Assembly (NCBI GenBank): GCA_910589415.1
Contig: OU342638.1
Location: 35,375,579-35,439,578 of the forward strand
Direction of reading: 5' to 3'
From: Malachius bipustulatus
Taxonomy: Eukaryota; Arthropoda; Insecta; Coleoptera; Melyridae
DNA length: 64,000 nucleotides
Shown here: positions 32,835-44,199 of the stretch, one piece after another
Position numbering within the stretch: the stretch's first letter is position 1
How the letters are laid out: the number at the start of each line of letters is the position of its first letter
The notes under the pieces: model-generated
What the model was told of the DNA's origin: nothing
What the model saw: only the letters and a program-made list of their open reading frames with translations
Databases searched by the model: none
Program-made: the position numbers and the translations under genes

Positions 32835-35800
32835 TTATAATTATAATCATAATAAATTATTATAGACAGAAGTTTGAATGATGGAAAATCGCCACATAAT
32901 TACATTATATTGAAAATCTTAAAAGCGAGAAAAACGATCATTTTTCCATCATTCAGTTTTCCATCATAGTTTCCCTTCTCCAAGTGAAGTATAACAATTT
33001 TTTTAAGCAGAATACACATCGATCATGTCAATAATACTTAATATGATTGACTAAAACATAAAAAACACACTGCTTACCTCTGTATAAGGATGATGGGTTT
33101 TGTTCATTATTTGTTTTGGGAAAGCTCATTTAAAGAAACATCTTAAAATATCGTTTGTTTTCTATCATAAGTATAAAGAAAAACAAATCCATAATTTCTG
33201 AGCTAATTTAGACTGATAAACATGTCAAATAATGTCCTTGTTTATTCTTTTATTATACAGGGTGAGACTGGTATCACAGAGATAAATATCTCGACGAATA
33301 TAAATAAATATATTTTTCTTTTATTTATGCAAAAACCTCTTTCTCAGAGGGGCGCTTACTGAAATAATCGTAATATTGCGTAACTTTTTAATGGATTCAA
33401 AAAAATGTAAATCGTCTAATCAATACAAATAACAAATAATAATAATTAACATAGTAAAATAAAATAAGGAAAATTGTTATGAAGTAAGTACCTATATACC
33501 TAATATTTGATTAAAATAGGAATTGAAATGAGGTAATTATTATTATAATATAGGTATAAAGATATGTAAATTTATATCCACATCCTTTCCTATATACCTA
33601 AGTACCTATAATAATCAAGCTATCTATATTATTATATTAAAGGAGGAAAGTTTTTCCTATCCTATAATATGTAAAATCAGTTTAATAGATAGAAGCAATT
33701 ATATTGGTATAATATAAAATAAATTATAATAACACATCAATAATTTTATGTATTTTAGGTAGTCCATATAATAATATGTTTATTTTTTTTATAAATCGTT
33801 TTTTTTTGTATTTATAATAAGAAAATCGATATCTTATCTTCCAGAAATCTAGATCTACTTAATATCAATCGATTTTTACACCTATCTGAATCAATTGAGT
33901 ATTTTTTTTTCTTAATTATCCCTTTTTTTCTCTTAATTATTGTCACATATATATAGCACAAATAAAAATTAAATAAAATTTAAATATATTAATTAATCCT
34001 AATTTTGACGCTGCTTCTTCAAAAGATACAGGATCACAGAGAAATTTTATTACTTTCTGAGTTTTCATCATAAAATATGCCATCCTTAAATGGGAAACTA
34101 TGTTTTTGCGATGGTGAGCAATAGAGGGCGCTAGTTATTATGTAGGCATTTATCACGGCCTAAACATGACTGTTTTAAATAATGACAAGTCAATATTAAT
34201 AATATATAAACACATATCTGGTCATGTATTATCATCAATTATTTCTAGTTTAGAAATTCAATAATTGGGACTAATTTTGAACTTAGATCGTATGATATTT
34301 ATAATATCGTATAATATTTATGTAAGTAAAAAAAAAAGTAAATTTCTAATTATTGAAACGGCAATTTTTCGATAAGGAAAAATACCTATTAAATCAATAA
34401 ATTCGAAATATATAATATTTATTTAATAGGTATATTATCTCATATTATATTATTGTTGTTACAACAAATATTTACAATTACAATACATCTCTCTATAGTA
34501 AATTCTCAATTTTTATAATATTTAATCATTTAAAATATCTAAATTTATATATTGCGAAGGAGAAAAAGTGGCCTCGAAAAATTAGCTCAACTTTCTAATT
34601 TCTGTCAGACCTTTTTCTGGTCTTATATTATGTTATTTTAGATATATGAAATATTATTTTAATTACAAAGTATAGATAAATAAGAAATTGGCTTCCATGT
34701 AGGTCTAATAATTATTTTTTTCAATAATTATTTGTTTTGTTTATGTTGTTTTACAAGGTAATAATAATATACCTATAGATATGTGACCACTTCCGGTCTC
34801 GTTGTTATTATTTCTCTCGTTAAGTTTTAGTTTTTTTTTCATTTTCATTATTTTGACATTTAGGTATTACTACTTATTCTTGACTTAGATAACAATAATA
34901 ATAATTATTATTTATTTACGGAATGACATATTATGATGACAAAAGGTACATAGGTATTAATTAGATAGAATTAAAAAAATATTATTTTGTAAAGAAATAC
35001 ATTTTTCTAGAGTTGCAGGACTCAATTTTGATATGGTCAATATTCTCTAAACTATATAAAAGAATAATATTCTAGACATAGTTTCTTGAATAAAATAAAC
35101 ATTCCTCTATTAAAAGAGATACAATTTTCAACCCAACTGTTTTTGAAAAAAATATATTCCCTTCAAATTAGCAACAATTCCCCCAAATAGAAATCTTCAT
35201 CAAGGACAACACTGATGTTGTGATTGTAATATTGATGGACATTGCAAGAAATTGTACTTTATATAAATTACATAAAAATAACTGGTTCTGATTTGTTATT
35301 ATTTCTATAAGGTTCTTAATTCTGATGAAGTTTTCTTTAGTTTATCTTAGTATAGGTAGATATTGAGGGCAAACATTTTATTTAACTTATTATATTTTTA
35401 TTGTGTAATTTTATGGTAATAAAGCGTCTAATTAAGATCGATGGAAATGGTGAAAAATAATCTATTTCTTATTATTTCGTTAATTATATTTCGACATAAT
35501 CAAAAAACGCATATCGTGATGGTATTTTTCTGCAACTATGATGTAAAAGATTGTTATTTTAATTTGTACCGTTCGCATTTTTTTTTTGTTTTTTTTTTGG
35601 AAAATCTGAATCAATCAAAATATTTACTTATGTAACTAAAATGCAAAAAATCACAGATTAAAATTTTACTTTTATAGGTATAGGTAGATTGGATATTATT
35701 TCCTCGCATCGCATACTTTTTTTTCTATCTTTGCAATTATTGCCTTGCCTATTATCTATACTTATAACAATTTCCCCAAATTCATCACAATAAATAAACA
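32835..35800. other. very AT-rich DNA, no gene seen
   Basis: Long runs of A and T with only short frames (at most 64 codons). A TACAGGGTGAGACTGGTATCAC word at about 33257 and a shorter related word at about 34027 (ATACAGGATCACAGAGAAAT) may be element remnants. Confidence 0.4.
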
Positions 35801-35831
35801 TTCAACCCCCAAGCCCGGAACATCGACTAAC

Positions 35832-35954
35832 CTGTTGCCAGAACTGAGCAAGCAGATAGATCCTCTCCTTCTTGAAAAGCCAGTCCATCGACTGCATGGC
35901 CTGCAGGTCCATATCCGCTGGTGGCGGCATGGTAGCCGTCGCCGTGGGTTGCAT
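35832..35954 (-). CDS. candidate first coding exon of a minus-strand gene
   Basis: Seen: on the minus strand an ATG at 35954 opens 41 codons. They begin MQPTATATMPPPADMDLQ and end MDWLFKKERIYLLAQFWQQ, and the last codon is followed directly by the donor GTTAGT (CAG|GTTAGT) at 35831. The frame is open further upstream to 36053, so the start is uncertain, but the sequence before Met 35954 looks less protein-like. A Thr/Pro-rich N-terminus leads into an amphipathic helix with KKERIYLLAQFW. Composition is markedly richer in G and C than the AT-rich DNA to its left, and a CpG-rich block lies just upstream. I do not recognise the family. Downstream exons would lie to the left, possibly beyond the window. 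It is the strongest host-gene signal here. Confidence 0.55.
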
Positions 35955-36910
35955 ACGGACCCTCTCCTCCAGGTCGGCGGACGATTCCAGTAAGAAAGCC
36001 GTCTTGAAGAACTGTACAGTCACCTCACACGAAACATTGTCCTTGCACCTCACTCTCGATAATCATTTCCAGGATTATTATTACGAAACACGAATAACAA
36101 TAACAAACAGTGCACCCCCGTCCGATATGGTTCTTGCAGGTGTTTAGTGTTTTGATCCTGGATCCTCGGATCGTGCGATCCGGTCCGGTTCGTTCGCGGG
36201 AAAGTTTTATTTGAACCAGTGCTCACTTGTTTATTTAAATAAAAGTTTATTGTTTTTTTTTTCTCAATATTCTTTATTCATCCCCCGGTTTGATGCGTGA
36301 TGATGATGACGATGTTGATGATGAGAGTCGCGTGCGTTCGATGATGATGACGATGACATCGGTGCCGATCGCGCGTTCGATGATTCAATAATATTATCTC
36401 GATCACATTTTAATAATTATTTCTCGGACGCATATACACAGGCCACAGTTCCGGCGATGTTTTGAGCGCTCGTTACGGAAAGTGACAGCGACGTATCTCG
36501 CACGAGTTTCCCTGAGGGTGGCAAACCCGATACTGAGTGAGCCGACGGCATGCATTGTGCATCAAGCAGGCCTTGCTCTGTCTTCCTCGCACCGTCTTCC
36601 GTTTCTCCGTTTACTCCGCCTATTCTGTTGGTAAGAGGCGGCCTCCTGCGGATAGGAGTGGAAGCATTCGGTCGGTCTATCTCTGTCGGGCGCGCGGACG
36701 CGCGTATGTCTGTCGCGCGCGGTGTACTGGGACCAATGCTGGGCTTCGAGAAAAGGCAGATATATTCTTTTTTACTTAAAAATCGAACTGTATATTCTAT
36801 GTGCCGCGCACTCCTTCCATATTCTAAGGGTTTTTATATAGTGAGTGATGAGGGGGTTGGCCGGCGTGCGCATGTCGATGGCCCGTTAGGAGATCGTCGT
36901 CGGTGACAGT
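35955..36910 (-). promoter_or_regulatory. CpG-rich block upstream of the minus-strand exon (probable 5' UTR/promoter)
   Basis: The stretch has much higher CpG and GC content than the surroundings. It includes TCGCGTGCGTTCGATGATGA near 36328 and a run of GATGAT/GACGAT around 36298-36360. Frames on the plus strand here (up to 118 codons) have no motif and sit antisense to the exon. I infer a promoter and 5' UTR; no TATA or initiator could be fixed. Confidence 0.4.
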
Positions 36911-38643
36911 TCGGGGGTGCATTGCATTTCTATACGGATCGGGATGCTGCATGGGGAACTGGACGATAGGACGAGGGACAGGAAGAAATTAAGAGTTACT
37001 CTTGATTGCTGCTTACAAGTACCTACATATTTTGACGTGTCCTGTTGGCTGGTGTTGTATCGCTACCTGTGAATAAAAATTATTAAAAATTCTAGTCTAG
37101 GACTCAGTAATAAAATGGGTTAACTAGGTACTTTTATTTTAATCATCTCAAAAGTCCAAATCTGGCTCTCTTATTTTTTAATTTTATTATTTAAAAAACG
37201 ATTGAAAGAAAATTTGAAACCATTGCAAGAAAATTAGAATAACAAAAAAAAAAAATTTATTTGTCCCGCGAGGAAAAGTCCCGAAAAAGTGAAGTTATAA
37301 ATCAATTTTAAGATAATAACTGATGATGATGACATCATTCAGTGGTTGGTTGTCAATCTGAGAGAATGGTCTTTAATAGATTAATTTTTAATTCCGCCTA
37401 TAAATTTACTTACAATACGCCAGGTAAGTTACCTACTTCCCCAACTCATCAATAACAGAAAAGACCTAGTAATTTACAATTGACATCTTTTCATGACGGT
37501 TTTATTTCACTCTCGTTATAGGGTAAAATGGGTGAAGCTGAAGATATACCCATGCACCCACCTTAAATTAAATTTTTATAGTTCTTTGAGATAATTTATA
37601 GAATTACTCTGAAAAGCTTCATGCAGACATCATTCGGTTGGGTGTTTTTGACAAGAAAATAATATTTTAGGGAGATATTACATGAAATTAGAAAAATTAC
37701 AGTAAATTATTATAATATTTTGTATACTTATTGTCATTTATTAGGGATAGTCGCCTAAGACGTGGGATAGTTGCTATAGCAAAAAAAAGGATAAAGATGC
37801 CCAATACGGGAAAGATATGACTAAGTGAGATAATTCTCTTAAGGTACAAAAAAATAGTAAATAAATGATGTATTCTGAGAAATAATAATATAGAAAGGGT
37901 AAAAAGCAAAATCTTCTAAATAAAATGAATTCCTACCCATAAAAAAATCACAGGCCTTTTATTTGGAATCATCTGATGTTTGATTTTTTGGTTTTCCGCA
38001 GAATTTCTTTTCTTATCTCTATCTCTTCTTAAGGTAGTCATTACATCGATTTGAAATTAGGCACGTATATAGTTTAGACTCAATATATTAGACTCAAAGT
38101 AAACACTCAGTACATTCTACATCATTAAACCTAGAGCTTTTAATATGATGTTTCATTCGCATTGGTCTCTACATCATTCTACTTTTCATCTTTGCTTTTT
38201 ATGTTTTATTTGTCTAATATGCTTTTGATTCTTATTTTTATTGTTTTATTTGATTTTATTCTGCAATTTTTTCGAGATTATTGTTTTTTTTTTTATTTGT
38301 ATCGTATCTACTGTCTGTGCACATATCTTACCTGTAGACTTCTCCAAAACTTAATAAAACACACTTAAACGCTTAAACGTTCGCAGAATCACAACATGGT
38401 GGTAGGTAGGTAGGGGTACTTACTTAAGTAATAATAGGGGCGAAAAATACCTAACTAATTTCTACAACGTCTGCATATACGCGTTCTTGAAGTTACGTCT
38501 CCATGGGCATTTATTTCTCTTATTATTAGGCATCTTCATCCATTTCACCCTATTTATTTTAACCCCTTTTACAAAAGTGAATTTAAATAAGATACACCGC
38601 CTTTCAGAATCCTGAAAGATGTAAGTATAGGTATAGGTAGGTA
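36911..38643. other. unique DNA, no gene seen
   Basis: AT-rich with TAGG/CCTA words (GGTAGGTAGGTAGGGG at about 38401). A CAG|GTAAGT word at 37421 lacks a pyrimidine tract and is not called a splice site. Confidence 0.4.
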
Positions 38644-39040
38644 TACAGGGTGTTAAGAAAATGACAGATAAACTCTTATCAGTACATTGTTAGGGGACAC
38701 TCAGTAGAGTACGGGAAAGTAATTAAAAAAAATCCTGAGCTACATTTAAAAAAATATATGCAAAATATTGAGCAATAAATTTGGCAACATTTTGGTTTTG
38801 TACTTTTTAATTTTATATGATTTGTGTTTCCCCTCGTAAAAAATAAAATGTCAGATGGCTGACCTTACTGATTCTGTTTGACAGTTCGTAAATTTTTTTT
38901 TTAATCTGTAAAATCATCTAGTATCTCGCGCCAAATTGAAAACCATGCAGAAATTTTTAAATTATTTTTCCCGTACTCTAAACTGGGTGTCTTCTACAAT
39001 GTACTAAAAAGTTTATCCGTCATTTTCTAAACACCCTGTA
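38644..39040. mobile_element. 397-bp MITE with TACAGGGTGTT ends
   Basis: The left end TACAGGGTGTTAAGAAAATG pairs with the right end CATTTTCTAAACACCCTGTA. Pairing continues for about 75 bp through TACATTGT and GAGTACGGGAAA on each arm. No coding frame. TA at both extremes suggests a TA target as in Tc1/mariner-like elements (inference). Confidence 0.85.
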
Positions 39041-39059
39041 GATCCTTGCTATACTTTTA

Positions 39060-39520
39060 TTATATTAATACAGCTATAAACGAAAATGTCCTGAAAAGCT
39101 GAAGAAAATCGAATTTATTTTCTATCATTTTTTATTATTGCCATTTAACTGATTTGTTATTATAACCTTGATATAATCTACTATCCTTAGCGGTTCCTTG
39201 TAAGTTTTTTGTTGCCATTTGTCATTTGCATTTATCTTTTATTAGAATTTTTTGACTTTTCTCTCTCGAACTCAGGTTTGAGAGGTTGTTAAAAATATCC
39301 TGAAAAAAGTAAAATATCTAATTTATTGTTATTATTTTTTATTGCGATTCCATGAAAGTTTCCTGTTATTGTCATTTGTCATTTGCGATTATCATTTATT
39401 AGAATTTTTTGGCTTTCGTCTCTCGACTTCAGATTTGAGAGGTTGTTAGGAAGGTCCTGAAATATCCTGAAAAAAGGAAAATATCTAACTTATTGTTGTT
39501 TTATTGATTTCAAATTAAAT
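39060..39520 (+). repeat. ~167-bp tandem repeat, about 2.5 copies
   Basis: The block TTATTAGAATTTTTTGRCTT, then CTCTCGAMYTCAGRTTTGAG, then AGGTTGTTA and TATCCTGAAAAAAG occurs at about 39240 and 39407, 167 bp apart. A diverged partial copy starts near 39085 (GTCCTGAAAAGCTGAAGAAA). A CATTTGTCATTTGC word marks each unit. Confidence 0.75.
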
Positions 39521-40373
39521 GTTGGGCAGCTGACATCTGACAGATCTGTCTTCATCTATCGAGATTTTGACAAGTTTTCAATCTCATATGCCCTGAAAAA
39601 TTGATGCATGGTTTATATGTTTAAATTTTGGTTAACAATAATTGGGTGTTTTTCTATTTTTATCACTTTCTTTTATTATTTCATTATCTAATCTTGAACA
39701 AATAAAAATTTTTTTTTGGGTATTCTTAAGTAATTGAAAATATATCCTGAAATATGATACTTAAGTATACTTATCCTGAAAAGTTTTCGGGATATAAATT
39801 TAGTATTCAGAGAAAAAACGTCTTTGGAAAAAAAACTCAAACATCTCAAAACTTCAAATATTAATTATCAAAGCCTCAATTTGTATTTTTACCCCCATCT
39901 TTGTGGTCATGTTTTTCTTAAATAGGACCCTGTATATTTTTATATTTCCATATTTCCTGAAAAAATCCAGTAAGAATGGTTTTTACAGTTGCAGTTTAAA
40001 TTGAGTAGCTTTTATGAGTTATAAACAAATGAAAATCGTAATTTTCTATTTTGAAAGTAGTTGTGCTGCGAAAATGGTTTACTGTCCATATTTTAACTTA
40101 TTTGGTACTGTCCTATGAGGTAGAGGAAATTTTAATACAGGGTGATATAAATTATCAGATTTTTAATTACCCGCAGTATGACCCTGATGGTAAAGTAACA
40201 CATGAAAAGTTAAGATAGGGACATGTAAGCCGTTTTGACATATTTTTAGTCGTTTCTTTTAGCCATATTTTTAGCTGCTTTCAAAATGAACTTGCAATAC
40301 CTACGTCACTGGGAGCCAAATTTGGTTGAAAAAGTCTGAAAAATGGAACTTGCTTTAACAAAATTATTGTATT
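39521..40373. other. AT-rich DNA, no gene seen
   Basis: A TACAGGGTGATATAAATTAT word at about 40137 resembles the other transposon ends but no partner was found. A TCCTGAAAA word related to the preceding tandem repeat recurs until about 39960. Confidence 0.4.
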
Positions 40374-40595
40374 TTGACAATTTCAAGTCGATCACGTACC
40401 TATTGTGCATCAATTTTCACGGTTATTTTACGTCGAATAGTGGAATTTATTTATACAGGCGTCCCTCAGGTATCAAGATTGGGGACTCCAAAATTCCTCC
40501 GTTTCTTTTATTATATAGGTACATCTTATCCAGTGAATTCAAGCATTACAGATACAGAAGAGTCTTTTATCTATTCACTCACCAGGTTCAAATAA
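40374..40595 (+). pseudogene. decayed reverse transcriptase fragment, GVPQ block
   Basis: The frame contains ILRRIVEFIYTGVPQVSRLG and continues PKFLRFF. This is the same order as ILRRIVKFHIGVPQGSILG in the opposite-strand copy near 42740, so both derive from one LINE-like family. Gly of GVPQG is replaced by Val. No other RT block is present. Confidence 0.65.
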
Positions 40596-42639
40596 CCATG
40601 CAAGCGCTTTTTTACGAACTAATATGAGATTCTTATTCCAAATTGTGGGTTGTAGAAAAATTATAGTACCCTATACAACATTACTATTCTTAACTCTTAT
40701 TATTTTCCTATTTACCGGAAAATAAACTCTCTTTTTAGTATATTAATATTAGTAGGCACATACCTATCAAGAGTATACATTTTTGCGCTAAAGGTATAAT
40801 ATTTTCTGTTTTCGGATGTATAATATTATTAGGTATAGTTTAACGTGTTTATACACAATTCTCTTTATTAGAGCAAATTTGGCTTGCTCTCATAATTAGG
40901 TCAGGGTTGGCTAGAGTTGCCGTATTAACACAGTTAATGTGATCAATGACAAAATCTGCGAATTAAAGTGAAACAGGTATATGAACTTCTATCTTTTGTT
41001 CGCTTCATTTTTAGTCTGACTTCCTGGCAATGCTCCATGTGAATTAACGTTTCCTAGGTACAGGTCAATTGTCTGACGCCTGCAACGAGATTCAGCCATA
41101 TTTTATTTGAGAGCAAAAAAAGGCATCGATCAATTTTAAAAATCAATCGACTCTGTAAGTGAAGTTACGCGCTTTATTAGCTCACTTAACTCTTAAAGCG
41201 GGTTTTTCGTCGTTTGATGGCTGTCATATTGTTTTTTTTTATTTTATAGGATTTGGTAGGATTTAAAAAATAGATCACGTTAAAAAAAATTCCCTAACTT
41301 TTTTTATACCAAACGGCGTGAAAAACCATTTTGTGGATTCAAAAAAAACGTAGACTGAAACTTTTGGATCTAGTAGGCTTTGAAAATTTTTTAAATGTCC
41401 AATCGATAGCTCATGGCGACATGTATAAATATTCAACGCCTACTAGATCGCAGAATTTCCATAGTCGATCGTTCTTATGTGACCGTAAAATAGTTTTTCA
41501 TTTCATTTGACATAAAAAAATAAAGGAAACTTTTCAAAAAAATATTCCAAATTCAAAAATCAATAAGATTTTAAATTCAAAATTCTTAAAAAAGGAAGGA
41601 AAACCTAGCTATATGGAAAAAAAAGAAACCAAAAAAATAGGAAACAGAGCCGATATAGATGGAACTGATGGAACCGAAAAAATCCTCATTCATATTCACC
41701 CGACAAAAGAGCCGACACGCATCAAGAATTCCGTCAATAAACCAGTCCCAATACAAACAAGAACGCATAAATTTGAGAAAAAAATTCTAATCGAATAAGA
41801 GAAGAATTTCAACAGTCTCAAGTCAAACAATCGCAACCCCTTTTAGATCTGATATAATATAACATAGGTATCCGAGTCCTGGTCTGGTGGCACCCTTGGT
41901 GGTTTCCCTTCGGCGCGCAACCCCTGATGGCCTACTACCTGTCCGACGGTTCTTCTAGCCGGGGTGCTAAAAGCCCCCCATTAGTCGTGTTTGATCACAG
42001 ACGGCTATTATTGTGTGACGCTTCGATATGTCAAGTATTGACAGGTGAGCCGATGCATCGATCAAGTGGATCGCGTTCCGAGGTCGATTATGCGCTTTTA
42101 ATTAGGCATAATCGGCTCGATCAATCATCGATCGATCGATGTTATTTTTTGTTAATTTTCCTTTAGACTCGCGCGAGAAAGAGAAAGACGAGCAATGATG
42201 ATTAATCATTTTATATGAACCAATAATGGAAATGAAATTAAGACAATATGAGGGAATTTATTAATTGAAAAGATAAGCGAAATCGATACACCTGCCGGCG
42301 CTATTAGTAAGCTATAAGGGAAAACTAAAACATGATCGTGATTGTGCCTGTCTTTTCGATATGATTTATCCATTTCCGCAGTAATTTTCAGTCGGTTCGG
42401 CCACAAATAAAACGCAGACCGATAAATTCGAACATTAAACGCTTCATATTATTTGTCTCGACTTTCGGCTGTTTAATCAATATTCATAAACCAGATTAAT
42501 AAGGTGATTTTTTCACGACATCGATTGGTTTTTCCTTATTATTCGTGTCGCCCTGGGGGAAATACGACAATAATTAAGCAGGGGCGTGCGGTGCCGGTGC
42601 CATTCAAATTTTACAGAACAATGTTTTCTGATAATAGTG
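40596..42639. other. mostly unique DNA
   Basis: It includes the dispersed repeat at 41350-41430 and a GC-richer stretch at 41890-42130. No recognised gene. A perfect 9-bp inverted repeat CGATTATGC/GCATAATCG lies at 42085-42114. Confidence 0.4.
41350..41430 (+). repeat. dispersed repeat shared with 12205-12290
   Basis: GGATCTAGTAGGCTTTGAAA, then TTTTTTAAATGTCCAAT and ATAGCTCATG. This matches the 12.2 kb copy in the same orientation. Confidence 0.6.
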
Positions 42640-42815
42640 ATCTGGATAATAAACCGAGCTCAGTATACCTAATAGTGGGTAGCGTGCTTTGAGAAAACGG
42701 GGGAAATTTTTAAACCCCAATATTGATCCCTGAGGAACGCCTATATGAAATTTGACTATTCGACGTAAAATAAGCGTGAAATTTGTGCACAATACGTGAT
42801 CTGCTGGCTGGAGAT
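42640..42815 (-). pseudogene. reverse transcriptase fragment, GVPQGSILG block
   Basis: The minus-strand translation contains ILRRIVKFHIGVPQGSILG, with the RT block intact, followed by diverged NFPRF instead of PLLF. It is related to the fragment at 40374. It has no catalytic block and no second RT domain segment, so it is a short dead piece. Confidence 0.75.
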
Positions 42816-43685
42816 TATGGATCGACTTAAAAATGTCTAAAATATTGCCAAAAACAATAATTTTGTTAAAAAGTAACAATTTTTTAGACTTTTTTCTACA
42901 AATTTGACACTCCGTGATAATTTTAGTAGTAATTGATAATAAATATATTTTTCACCATGATAAAAAAAAATTGAGAAAAATGAGAATAAGGAAATCAATG
43001 AAATGTGTGTCAAAATAGACATTTTATATACAGGGTGTTTCAAAACGTGTATCGTAAAATAAAAGGTGTGATTACCTGCCTCGTTCTAAGAAAAAAAGTT
43101 CCTACTATTAACATGAGCCCGCGAATTTAACGGTTTCAACATACAGGGTGTAAATTTTTTTTTCCAGTTATTGGGCAATATTTCATTGTTTGAGATACAG
43201 ACAGAACTAAGCTTTTGTATAACCTTATCAATAATATTATCTACTTTTTGATGGCCAATTAAATTTATTTCATGTGGCAATGAATCAAAATTATCAAAAA
43301 CGAGTAGGAAATGTTTTTGCTCACAAAAAACATGTTGGTACTTTTATTTTTTTCATAAAAAACTGTTTTTCTCAAAAACAGGTCACAATAAAGTTTTTGA
43401 CCATGAGAACCTTTTTTTATGTAGAAATCGTTGACAGTTTAAAATGGGCCTTAAAAATTTTCCCAGTGTCATAAAGAAATTAGGGGTAAAAAATTTCAAG
43501 CAACCCTTTTCTTCGCCGCACTGTCATATGGAAAAAATTCAATGATCCCTCAAAAAGGTAGATAATATCAATGATAACATGTGTATCAAAATTCAGCTTT
43601 ATCTCAAACGGTTCCTGAGATATCGCCATCTTATTATTTTTTTTTTAACACCCTCGAAACATCCCGAAAACAGGGTATATCTTGA
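42816..43685. other. AT-rich DNA with two TACAGGGTGT transposon-end words
   Basis: ATACAGGGTGTTTCAAAACG starts at about 43030 and ATACAGGGTGTAAATTT at about 43142, both in plus orientation about 112 bp apart. No partner ends in reverse were found. No gene. Confidence 0.45.
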
Positions 43686-43689
43686 AGTA

Positions 43690-43800
43690 ATAGAAAAAAT
43701 GGAGCTGACCTAGCTCTACGCAAAAACTGATTAGACGTGGTTTGGTTAAAAGCGAACTGACCTGGGGTTAGCATATCAAAAAATTGGGCTTAAAAATATA
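43690..43800 (+). repeat. short diverged relative of the AGCTRACCTGG array
   Basis: GAGCTGACCTAG (about 43701) and GAACTGACCTGGGGTTAG (about 43753) are followed by TATCAAAAAATTGGGC. The core, the GGGGT tail and the TCAAAAAAT tail all match unit types of the 20.2-21.9 kb array. Confidence 0.5.
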
Positions 43801-43811
43801 TTAATAAATTG

Positions 43812-43875
43812 GAAAAGGGGAAATTTCGAGGTGCCAGTATCGGTTTCTGTGGGACGCCATGTTTCAATTCCCCCA
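43812..43875 (-). pseudogene. tiny reverse transcriptase fragment (GVPQ-like)
   Basis: The minus-strand translation gives GVPQKPILAPRNFPF, which aligns with the GVPQGSILGP block plus the NFPRF tail of the 42.7 kb copy. Confidence 0.5.
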
Positions 43876-44104
43876 TTCCAAACAACACCAGGCGGGATTG
43901 GGAACCCCCAAGTTCGTAAATTTCATTTTATTGCATAAAAATCGTCCAAATTCCTTAATAAAAAGTTTTTACTCTACCATTTCGTCAAGGAATAATAATT
44001 TTGGGGCCGTTAAACTTTGATCTTAGCCTTTTTTTACCAGAAATGGTCGTTTTTGAGTTACATGAATTTTTAGAACTTGCATAATCATCGACTCTTGTGA
44101 GGTA

Positions 44105-44190
44105 AGAATGTTGTTTGAATAAAGCGTGTAAGACTCTTGAGCCTCATCATCGACTCCTGAGGGACACCAAAATCAAATTTCACTAATCTT
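44105..44190 (-). pseudogene. tiny reverse transcriptase fragment (GVPQ-like)
   Basis: The minus-strand translation gives VKFDFGVPQESMMRLKS. The VKF upstream and GVPQ match the 42.7 kb copy. It is heavily diverged beyond that. Confidence 0.4.
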
Positions 44191-44199
44191 CATGAAACT

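Noticed and set aside
36537..36906. 80-118-codon plus-strand frames in the CpG-rich block
   Set aside because: Both are open because of GC content; Arg/Ala/Ser-rich without a motif, and antisense to the better-supported exon.
37421..37440. CAG|GTAAGT word on the plus strand as a recursive splice site
   Set aside because: The upstream sequence (ACAATACGCCAG) has no pyrimidine tract.
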